Positions 1 through 5,662 of a DNA stretch of 6,878 nucleotides are shown here, piece after piece (position 1 is the first letter of the stretch; each line of letters opens with the position of its first letter). Below the pieces are notes generated by a model, which was not told the DNA's origin, ran no database searches, and was given only the letters and a program-made list of their open reading frames with translations. Where the stretch lies: the NCBI GenBank assembly GCA_020438245.1, contig JAGQUY010000098.1:1706-8583 (forward strand), read 5' to 3'. Both the position numbers and the translations under genes were made by a program. This DNA is from Bacteroidota bacterium (GTDB taxonomy: Bacteria; CLD3; SB21).

Positions 1-1
1 G

Positions 2-76
2 CAGGAATGCTTGGAGCATTTCAAAACGATGTTTGCTGCGCGCCACCAACGAAAGTCGTCAACACCAATAAGCTAA
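2..76 (+). CDS. 3' end of a gene, possibly an ArsR-type repressor (partial)
   Basis: This is the open tail of a gene whose beginning lies outside the window. Reading from base 2 gives QECLEHFKTMFAARH followed by a short polar tail and a TAA stop at 74-76. A short helical stretch of the 'ECLxHFK' kind followed by a polar tail is what the end of many small ArsR/SmtB winged-helix repressors looks like, and such a repressor directly upstream of arsM is a common arrangement. That is inference from 24 residues and from context. The other two forward frames are also open here: frame 1 reads to a stop at 88-90 and contains a CCAPP motif, and frame 3 stops sooner. The frame choice is therefore not certain. 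If correct, the gap to arsM is 30 bases and the two would be co-transcribed, with arsenite likely relieving repression. Confidence 0.35.
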   Translation, partial: QECLEHFKTMFAARHQRKSSTPIS

Positions 77-97
77 AAACAACCACTTAACCTCAAC

Positions 98-103
98 GGA
101 GGA
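98..103 (+). promoter_or_regulatory. Ribosome binding site of arsM
   Basis: GGAGGA stands three bases before the ATG at 107 (four if only GGAGG is counted). The core is strong but the spacing is shorter than the usual five to nine bases. No better start lies just downstream, so ATG 107 remains the best choice. Confidence 0.7.
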
Positions 104-106
104 TTT

Positions 107-895
107 ATGTCAAACGAAGCGATAAAATCGATGGTCAAAGAAAAATACGGCCAAATAGCCCTTACCGTGAAAACGACCGGTTGCTGCGGCAGCGGCGAGT
201 CGGACTATTCCTGTATGAATGATGACTACAGCAAACTGGAAGGCTACAATCCGGATGCCGACTTGAATTTGGGTTGTGGTTTACCCACCGAATTTGCCCG
301 CATCAGTAAAGGTGATACCGTTCTCGACCTGGGCTCCGGCGCCGGCAACGACTGTTTTGTGGCGAGATCACTCACGGGTCCGGAGGGAAAAGTCATCGGA
401 GTAGATATGACCGAACCGATGATTGCCCGCGCAAAGCAGAATGCAGCGAAGCTGGGATACGAAAACATAGAATTTCGTCTCGGAGAAATCGAGGCGATGC
501 CCGTAGCTGACGGAGAAGCTGATGTCGTAGTAAGCAATTGCGTGTTGAATCTGGTTCCCGAAAAGAAGAAAGCGTTTGAGGAGATGCACCGGGTACTTAA
601 ACCCGGCGGCCATTTTTGCGTGTCGGATATCGTCTTGGAAGGCAACTTGCCCAAAGCCGTCGAAGAGGCAGCCGTCCTCTACGCGGGGTGCGTTTCCGGA
701 GCACAGCAAAAAGGCGACTATGTCCGTGGAATTCTCGATGCCGGCTTTGTAAACGTTAAGATAGAAAAACAAAAAACGATTAAGCTGCCGGATGAAACGC
801 TCGCACCCTACCTGAGTCCCTCGGAGATCCATGAATTCCGAAGCTCAGGCGTAGGCATCTACAGTATCACGGTCTATGGAGAGAAGCAATCCTGA
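107..895 (+). CDS. arsM: Arsenite S-adenosylmethionine methyltransferase
   Basis: The product transfers methyl groups from S-adenosylmethionine to trivalent arsenic in the cytoplasm, giving mono- to trimethylated arsenicals, a detoxification route. The 262 residues match the short bacterial ArsM type. A class I methyltransferase fold is visible: motif I VLDLGSGAG at 72-80, the acidic end of strand 2 in VIGVDMT at 96-102, and RVLKPGG at 162-168. The cysteines expected to hold As(III) are present: C57 in LGCGLP, C145 in SNCVLNL and C195 in AGCVSGA. There is also a vicinal pair C26-C27 in TTGCCGSG, and C36. The C-terminal part with SGVGIYSITV is typical of the family. No export signal is visible. 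The gene may be co-transcribed with a possible arsR tail upstream, and a terminator follows 29 bases after the stop. The family assignment is secure; activity on arsenite is inferred from the conserved cysteines. Confidence 0.93.
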   Translation: MSNEAIKSMVKEKYGQIALTVKTTGCCGSGESDYSCMNDDYSKLEGYNPDADLNLGCGLPTEFARISKGDTVLDLGSGAGNDCFVARSLTGPEGKVIGVDMTEPMIARAKQNAAKLGYENIEFRLGEIEAMPVADGEADVVVSNCVLNLVPEKKKAFEEMHRVLKPGGHFCVSDIVLEGNLPKAVEEAAVLYAGCVSGAQQKGDYVRGILDAGFVNVKIEKQKTIKLPDETLAPYLSPSEIHEFRSSGVGIYSITVYGEKQS

Positions 896-924
896 TTTAT
901 CAGATTATCCGAAATCAACAAAGT

Positions 925-956
925 AAAACGCCGGCTCTCTGAGAGTCGGCGTTTTT
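925..956. terminator. Strong hairpin terminator between convergent genes, probably bidirectional
   Basis: AAAACGCCGGCTCTC pairs with GAGAGTCGGCGTTTT almost completely, with one G-T wobble and a tight loop of about three bases. The plus strand continues in a T run (952-956), which suits arsM. On the minus strand the A run at 925-928 becomes a T run after the same stem, which suits the large gene ending at 1056. One hairpin can thus end both converging transcripts. Confidence 0.88.
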
Positions 957-1055
957 CCGCTTTGTACAAATTTGCGCGAAGCGAAGAATCTTAGATATTC
1001 CCCGATACTAAGTCAAGGGATTCTTGCTTGTGCAACCTGCCGTTCTATGCGAAAG
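957..1055. other. Intergenic stretch between convergent genes
   Basis: About 100 bases lie between the terminator and the end of the large minus-strand gene. The only structure seen is a weak inverted repeat, AAGAATC near 984 and GATTCTT near 1019, with a long spacer. It could be chance. No convincing gene or RNA was found. Confidence 0.4.
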
Positions 1056-4000
1056 TTAGTCGATCTTCAAAAAGTTCAATTTTGCTCTGGACAATCCTCT
1101 ATTGATTTCAGACACCTCCTTTGTCACGATGTCCTTCCAATGGGTCATCAGATCCATATGTATCTTCTGTAACTTGACGATTTCGATATCCACGGCCTTG
1201 GTAGGAGGCATGTCGGTTTCCTCAAGAATAGAAAAGACCGTCGAAGCCGACGCATCCAACCATTGGGGCCCCCTTGCCGCCTTCTTGTATTCGTCCAGCC
1301 GTTTGTCAAATCGTTGCAGGTCTCCCGTCACGCCGTCTTTCGTTTTTAGAAGTAATGAACGGATTTGTTTTTGTAGACTTTCGATTCCCGATAAAACCTC
1401 CAGCATCGACTTCCTTATCCCGTATGAAGTTAATGACAACTCATGCTGACGCCGGAGGTCCTCCGAAGAAGTCTTGACTCTTGGATCCATTGTAACGTGC
1501 AACGTCTCAATGTACGTCTTTCCCGCTACCGTAAGTCGTACTTTGAAACTTCCAGGCATAACCCACGGAGAGGTGGCTTCGGGTGCCGTGTTCTTGTAAA
1601 TCGCCGAAATCGGATAACTCGGCGGGACATTCAGGGGTGCGTAGTGCATATCCCATAAGAATCGATGAGCTCCCTTTTTTCCCGACAAAATTTGCTGCCG
1701 TCTGATCCAATATAACGGGAAATTGACATTCGGAATCTCTGTTGGCTCATCGGAACTGCTGAAAGACCGAATAACCGCTCCCGATGCATCGACAATCTCC
1801 AGTGTGACGTTGGCCGCATCGTTCGCAAGATAATAATCGATCATCGCACCATCCGGCGGATTTTCACCGGCCGGTTCCTCCGGAGGCAACGGAGTGTCTG
1901 TGTACATGCTCCATCTAACCCTGACAGCCTTCTGCGGCTTGAACAGACGCGTTTCCCCATTGGACGAAATTTGGCGGAGAGGAGTGACATTGTCCAAAAT
2001 CCAGAATGATCTCCCGTGCGTACCGACAACAATGTCGTCGTCTTTGATGACCAAATCGCGTATGGACGTTGCCGGCATATTTAGCCGCAGGCTCTGCCAG
2101 TTCAACCCATCATCAAACGAAACCGATACGAAACGTTCCGATCCGGCATAGAGCAGACCTTTTCGAACCGGATCTTCCCGCACCACATTGATCGGATCGT
2201 TAGACAAGCCTTGCACGATTTCTGTCCACTTCATGCCGCCGTCGGTCGTCTTGTAAATATGGGGTCGTAAATCATCGCAGCGAAACCGGTTGACGGCAGC
2301 ATACGCCGTATTGACGTCAAAATGCCCCGCATCAATAATGGAGACTTTACTCCACGAAGTAACCTCCGGAGGCGTCACATTGATCCACGTCTTCCCTCCG
2401 TCCTTCGTCACGTGAATCAGGCCGTCGTCCGTGCCCGCCCAAATAACCAGACTGTCCAACGGCGAAGGAGCAACGGTATAAATAACTCCACGCCTCGGCA
2501 TTTTTTTCATTTCTTCCGTTTTGTATCGACCGATGCTGGCGGGCAGATCCCATGATTCTCTTGTGAGATCGGGGCTGATGACTTCCCAGGAATCTCCACC
2601 TGTTGACGTCTTGAATAGAACGTTGCCCGCATAGTACAGTACATGCGGATTGAGCGGAGAGAACAAAACAGGTGCGGTACGAAGGTATCGATATACGCCT
2701 TTTATAGGTTGATACTTCCCTCTCGGTTCCGGCTCGATGCTTTGCGTCTGACCGGTTTTTTTGTCAAATCGGGTAATTTTCCCGCCGTAGATCAAATCCG
2801 GATTCAGCGGATCCACCGCAATGTACCCGTATTCCTCTGCACCGACCGGGCGCCAATCCCTAAACGTGATTTGTCCGTCATTGCTTCGAGAGGAGACCAT
2901 CGCCGATCCGCTTTCCTGCTGCCCTCCATACACGTTGTATGGAAACTGATTGTCTGTGCTTACGTGATAAAACTGTGCCGTCGGTTGATTATACCACGAC
3001 GAAAACGTCTCCCCTCCGTTGACTGTTATGATAGCTCCCTGATCCGCAGCAAAGATCATGATGTCGGGCTGCAACGGATTAATCCAGATTCGATGGTAGT
3101 CATCTCCGCCCGGCGCGCCTCGAATACCAAACCAGGTTTCACCGCCGTCGGTAGATTTCCAGGCGGCCACATTCGCGACGAAAACAATATCCGGATTATT
3201 CGGGTGGACACGGATTTCACCAAAGTCATTACCGCGTCCCCAGAGACGATGATCGTCGGTTAATTTTCTCCATGAAGCTCCGGCATCTTCCGATCGATAG
3301 ATGCCGCCATAGCCTTCTGAAGCTTCGACGGTTGCGTACATTCTCTTTGGATCGGTCCGAGAGATGTCGAACCCAATTCGACCCAATCCCTGCTCAAACG
3401 TAGGCAAACCCTTGCTTAACTTCTTCCACGAAGAGCCACCATCTATTGACTTGTACAGTCCGCTTGCGTTACCCTGCCAGGCAGCATTTTCCCAAGGCCC
3501 TTCCCGGGCTTCCCACAAATCGGCATATATGACGTTGCGATCTAGCGGATCAATTGCCACCTGGATGGCGCCCGTATTCTCATCGATGTAGAAAACACGT
3601 TCCCAAGTTTTACCGCCGTTGGTGGTTCGGAAAACTCCTCGCTCTTCATTCGGTCCATATGGGTGACCCAGTACGGCGGCGAATACCCGGTTCTCATCCG
3701 TGGGATCAATGGCCAATCCGCCGATCTGTTGACCGTCCCGGATGCCCGTATTCACCCAGTGTTTGCCGCCGTCCGTCGATTTATAAATGCCATCGCCGAT
3801 ACATAGATCAGGTCTATGCAGTCCTTCTCCGCTTCCCACGTAGAGCACCATCGGATTAGACGGCGAAACGGCAACGTCGCCAATGGAACCGGTCGGTTGA
3901 TCATCAAATATCGGATTCCAGGTACGGCCGTAATCGTTCGTTTTCCAGACGCCTCCGTTGTTTACGCCCATGTAAAATACATTTGGCTGCTGAGGCACTC

Positions 4001-4130
4001 CTACGGCGCCAACTGTCCGGCTTGCGCGGAAAGGCCCAATGCAACGCCATTTCAGACCTGCAAAATAGTCGTTGGTTACCGTCTGGGCGGAAAGTCCGGA
4101 GGCGAGAAGAAGAATCATCCACTTTTTCAT
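1056..4130 (-). CDS. Large secreted BNR/Asp-box repeat protein, VPS10/sortilin-like ('glycosyl hydrolase' family by name)
   Basis: The protein has 1024 residues from the ATG at 4130, which follows AGGAGCTCAT and begins a short signal peptide, MKKWMILLLASGLSA, with likely cleavage before Q16. The frame stays open to 4211, but that would bury the signal peptide. Eleven Asp-box repeats (S/T-x-D-x-G-x-x-W type) occur near residues 63, 117, 168, 227, 279, 325, 369, 507, 575, 627 and 671, for example KSTDGGKHW, RTTNGGKTW and KTTDGGMKW. They imply one or two beta-propellers. Conserved family stretches are visible, such as LKWRCIGPFRASRT near 26 and YNQPTAQFYHVSTDN near 380. Residues of about 730-885 look beta-rich, and about 890-1024 are helical with coiled-coil character. 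No C-terminal sorting domain or transmembrane helix is seen. Databases often label this family glycosyl hydrolase or sortilin-like, but no sialidase active site is evident and the substrate is unknown. An exported, ligand-binding or scaffold role is inferred. It appears to be transcribed alone. Confidence 0.88.
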   Translation of the reverse strand: MKKWMILLLASGLSAQTVTNDYFAGLKWRCIGPFRASRTVGAVGVPQQPNVFYMGVNNGGVWKTNDYGRTWNPIFDDQPTGSIGDVAVSPSNPMVLYVGSGEGLHRPDLCIGDGIYKSTDGGKHWVNTGIRDGQQIGGLAIDPTDENRVFAAVLGHPYGPNEERGVFRTTNGGKTWERVFYIDENTGAIQVAIDPLDRNVIYADLWEAREGPWENAAWQGNASGLYKSIDGGSSWKKLSKGLPTFEQGLGRIGFDISRTDPKRMYATVEASEGYGGIYRSEDAGASWRKLTDDHRLWGRGNDFGEIRVHPNNPDIVFVANVAAWKSTDGGETWFGIRGAPGGDDYHRIWINPLQPDIMIFAADQGAIITVNGGETFSSWYNQPTAQFYHVSTDNQFPYNVYGGQQESGSAMVSSRSNDGQITFRDWRPVGAEEYGYIAVDPLNPDLIYGGKITRFDKKTGQTQSIEPEPRGKYQPIKGVYRYLRTAPVLFSPLNPHVLYYAGNVLFKTSTGGDSWEVISPDLTRESWDLPASIGRYKTEEMKKMPRRGVIYTVAPSPLDSLVIWAGTDDGLIHVTKDGGKTWINVTPPEVTSWSKVSIIDAGHFDVNTAYAAVNRFRCDDLRPHIYKTTDGGMKWTEIVQGLSNDPINVVREDPVRKGLLYAGSERFVSVSFDDGLNWQSLRLNMPATSIRDLVIKDDDIVVGTHGRSFWILDNVTPLRQISSNGETRLFKPQKAVRVRWSMYTDTPLPPEEPAGENPPDGAMIDYYLANDAANVTLEIVDASGAVIRSFSSSDEPTEIPNVNFPLYWIRRQQILSGKKGAHRFLWDMHYAPLNVPPSYPISAIYKNTAPEATSPWVMPGSFKVRLTVAGKTYIETLHVTMDPRVKTSSEDLRRQHELSLTSYGIRKSMLEVLSGIESLQKQIRSLLLKTKDGVTGDLQRFDKRLDEYKKAARGPQWLDASASTVFSILEETDMPPTKAVDIEIVKLQKIHMDLMTHWKDIVTKEVSEINRGLSRAKLNFLKID

Positions 4131-4133
4131 ATG

Positions 4134-4140
4134 AGCTCCT
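4134..4140 (-). promoter_or_regulatory. Ribosome binding site that sets the start at 4130
   Basis: On the minus strand AGGAGCT is followed by CAT and the ATG. This places the start directly before the signal peptide and rules out the longer reading to 4211, which has no such site and would add 27 residues without the look of an export signal. Confidence 0.75.
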
Positions 4141-4227
4141 ATGGAATTGTCTGGAGGGGACGTGAGGAAACCTCTGTCAATTTGCCCAACCGGAAGTTGA
4201 ATCGCAAGCACAGAATCTGGAGTTGCG

Positions 4228-4264
4228 AAAAAGAGGAAGCGGGACCACCTAAATGGCCCCGCTT
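4228..4264 (-). terminator. Probable terminator of the three-gene minus-strand cluster
   Basis: AAGCGGGGCC and GGTCCCGCTT on the minus strand form a stem of about eleven pairs with one mismatch and a six-base loop, followed after CCTC by a TTTTT run. It lies about 40 bases after the stop of the 280-residue lipoprotein gene and just upstream of the large BNR gene, so it would separate the two transcripts. The T run is offset by a few bases from the stem, which lowers confidence slightly. Confidence 0.7.
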
Positions 4265-4305
4265 TGTTCCCGTTCTTTTAGTGCGGCTGTAGAGACCCAA
4301 AAAAA

Positions 4306-5148
4306 CTAGTCAGCCAAGGATACTGTTTGACCGTCCGGACTGTTCAATAATCGCTGGATTGCCGCGGTATGTTTCTGACGACATTGATAGGCAAGATCCT
4401 CACGCGGTAAACGGTCTTTTTGTATGGATCCGGAGCCTTCCACGTTGAAGTAATTGCCATAGGTGTAATAATAGGCCCACATGAACCCGCCTCCGTCGCC
4501 GGAAAGATTTCCCGGAGTTCCGGGAACCAACGGCGGACCGTTACTGGCCATGGGCTCGACGTACCCGTAAAACCATGACCTGACCAATACCTGATCCGGC
4601 AAAAAGTCGGTTAACGTGGCGGAGGTATCTCGGATGTTCTGCAGAACAGTATCTCTCCGTACATAACGACCGTTGTAGTCCTCGTAGACATAGCTGGCAT
4701 ACAGATCATACTGATCTGCATGGGCATCGCTCCACCGTGCCACCAAATCGCGACCTGCCACAACGGCATCGTTTGCCGGTTCCATCAGCAAAATCTTCTT
4801 TGGGACGTGTACGATTCCGGAAACGTGGTCATCACCCACCTGTACATTCAAGCTGCAAGCAGTCCCGGGCTGAAAGACAATATCGTTGTAGTCAAAATCA
4901 CACCAATAAGGGTTATTGGGCTCGATACCATTGATGGTTATCAGAGGGACGGTGCTGTATGTACTTACCAACACGTCTGCATCGCCGTATAGTGTTGTAT
5001 CCTGATAGCCAGGCCAAGTAGCAATGAATGCGAATACTTGAAGTGATCCGCCTGATGCGTTCTTGGCCAACGGGTTTTCTTCCCGTATAATCGTCTTTTC
5101 ACACGAAACCAGCACCAAACAGACAAAGGCCAGCGATAACTTCTTCAT
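4306..5148 (-). CDS. Lipoprotein of unknown function with a possible fibronectin type III-like domain
   Basis: The 280-residue protein starts MKKLSLAFVCLVLVSC. The lipobox LVSC puts the lipidated cysteine at C16 with Glu next to it, so it is exported and membrane-anchored. Residues of about 35-116 look like a beta-sandwich ending in VSGIVHVP, with C83 and C98 able to form a disulfide. Residues of about 118-200 begin with MEPANDAVVAGRDLVARWS and continue with a Y-x-L-Y strand, a pattern seen in fibronectin type III-like folds. Residues of about 205-240 are rich in Gly, Tyr and Pro. The short tail holds a third cysteine, C256. The fold guess is inference and no function is claimed. ATG 5148 follows GGGAGGTGAGTA, a very strong ribosome site. 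It is the last gene of the cluster, 56 bases after the smaller lipoprotein gene and followed by a terminator. Confidence 0.82.
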   Translation of the reverse strand: MKKLSLAFVCLVLVSCEKTIIREENPLAKNASGGSLQVFAFIATWPGYQDTTLYGDADVLVSTYSTVPLITINGIEPNNPYWCDFDYNDIVFQPGTACSLNVQVGDDHVSGIVHVPKKILLMEPANDAVVAGRDLVARWSDAHADQYDLYASYVYEDYNGRYVRRDTVLQNIRDTSATLTDFLPDQVLVRSWFYGYVEPMASNGPPLVPGTPGNLSGDGGGFMWAYYYTYGNYFNVEGSGSIQKDRLPREDLAYQCRQKHTAAIQRLLNSPDGQTVSLAD

Positions 5149-5187
5149 TACTCACCTCCCTTTTCAAAGAGAAGTGGGCCTCATCCT
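5149..5187 (-). promoter_or_regulatory. Leader of the 280-residue lipoprotein gene with a hairpin that can cover the ribosome site
   Basis: On the minus strand CACTTCTC (5176-5169) can pair over eight positions, two of them G-U, with the ribosome site GGGAGGTG (5160-5153), around the loop TTTGAAAA. Such a hairpin could limit translation initiation. Pyrimidine-rich stretches upstream of a ribosome site can pair with it by chance, so regulation is inference. The matching leader of the upstream lipoprotein gene strengthens the case a little. Confidence 0.35.
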
Positions 5188-5199
5188 GAAAAACTTACA
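5188..5199 (-). repeat. 12-base repeat in the lipoprotein leaders, copy 2
   Basis: TGTAAGTTTTTC on the minus strand is identical to 5651-5662. Here it lies after the stop of the 135-residue lipoprotein gene and 27 bases before GGGAGGTG. It is not constrained by coding in this copy. Its role is unknown. Confidence 0.55.
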
Positions 5200-5204
5200 C
5201 GCGG

Positions 5205-5612
5205 CTAGTAGATTTCGAAGGGATTGGAATAGGCCGACAGGACGCCGCCATCACCTGCCATGACGGACAGGTCATACCGAAAGCGGTAGAGTCCCGGTTT
5301 TCGAACACGAATCGTATCCTGCAATTGATCGCCGGGTCGAATGATTCGTGAGTTGGTAACATCACAAAACGCTTCTGTCCAATCCACCCAAACTCCATCC
5401 AGCCATTTTTGGCGGGTATAGTAGATGGTGGAACCGCAGTCGGCGGCAGCAACCGTTTCGGAGGAAGAATTGGCGATCGTGATTACTGTGGGGTCCGTCC
5501 TCGAGTAGCTATTCCGATCTGTAAAGACCGCTATGCCGTCGGGGGAAAATGAAGAACGGCTGTTTTCATCACAGGCAACAAAAACCAATAAGACACAGAG
5601 TACTTTTTTCAA
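5205..5612 (-). CDS. Small lipoprotein of unknown function, Ig-like beta-sandwich suspected, TTG start
   Basis: The 135-residue product begins MKKVLCVLLVFVAC, so lipidation is expected at C14. The residue after it is Asp; in E. coli this would keep a lipoprotein in the inner membrane, but the rule may not hold in this lineage. After a polar linker, residues of about 28-135 read as a single beta-sandwich: an NSSSETV turn, C59, a W-rich stretch DGVWVDW, C83, then RPGD and KPGLYRFRYD strands. The C59-C83 pair could form a disulfide. This layout recalls small exported Ig-like domains of the BsuPI kind, a weak resemblance only. The start codon is TTG at 5612-5610, supported by GGGAGGTG four bases before it and by the signal peptide beginning exactly there. 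It lies 45 bases after the kinase gene and is probably co-transcribed with it. Confidence 0.78.
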   Translation of the reverse strand: MKKVLCVLLVFVACDENSRSSFSPDGIAVFTDRNSYSRTDPTVITIANSSSETVAAADCGSTIYYTRQKWLDGVWVDWTEAFCDVTNSRIIRPGDQLQDTIRVRKPGLYRFRYDLSVMAGDGGVLSAYSNPFEIY

Positions 5613-5650
5613 ACCGCACCTCCCTTACCAAATGAGGTATCAGCAGGAGC
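5613..5650 (-). promoter_or_regulatory. Leader of the 135-residue lipoprotein gene, same layout as the next one
   Basis: On the minus strand TACCTC (5639-5634) can pair with GAGGTG (5622-5617) within the ribosome site GGGAGGTG, with one G-U pair and an eleven-base loop containing TTTGGTAA. The site stands four bases before the TTG start, the same spacing as in the downstream lipoprotein gene. A covered ribosome site together with a TTG start would suggest held-down translation. This is inference from sequence alone. Confidence 0.33.
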
Positions 5651-5662
5651 GAAAAACTTACA
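5651..5662 (-). repeat. 12-base repeat in the lipoprotein leaders, copy 1
   Basis: TGTAAGTTTTTC on the minus strand is identical to 5188-5199. This copy overlaps the last Met codon and TAA stop of the kinase gene and lies 26 bases before GGGAGGTG. Confidence 0.55.

Noticed and set aside
244..832. Minus-strand open frames opposite arsM
   Set aside because: The plus strand there encodes all ArsM motifs; the opposite frames show no domain and no ribosome site.
984..1025. Inverted repeat AAGAATC / GATTCTT as an operator
   Set aside because: The arms are only seven bases with a spacer of nearly 30, and the site lies between the 3' ends of two converging genes, where an operator is not expected.
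2643..3263. Plus-strand open frame of 206 codons inside the large BNR gene
   Set aside because: It is antisense to strongly conserved Asp-box coding sequence, has no recognisable domain and an Arg-rich composition typical of a shadow frame.
4147..4180. TTGACA on the minus strand (4180-4175) as a -35 box for the large BNR gene
   Set aside because: The only -10-like sequence, GACAAT, lies 23 bases downstream, too far for a standard promoter, so I do not call one.
4131..4211. Longer N-terminus of the large BNR gene starting at 4211
   Set aside because: It would place the hydrophobic MKKWMILLLA export signal 27 residues inside the protein, and the clear ribosome site AGGAG lies before the ATG at 4130.
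3816..4292. Plus-strand open frame of 158 codons over the start of the BNR gene
   Set aside because: It overlaps the signal peptide, the ribosome site and the terminator of minus-strand features, and its product has no recognisable feature.
4299..4305. Run of seven T on the minus strand right after the 280-residue lipoprotein stop, as a terminator
   Set aside because: No stem precedes it; the hairpin at 4237-4264 is the better candidate.
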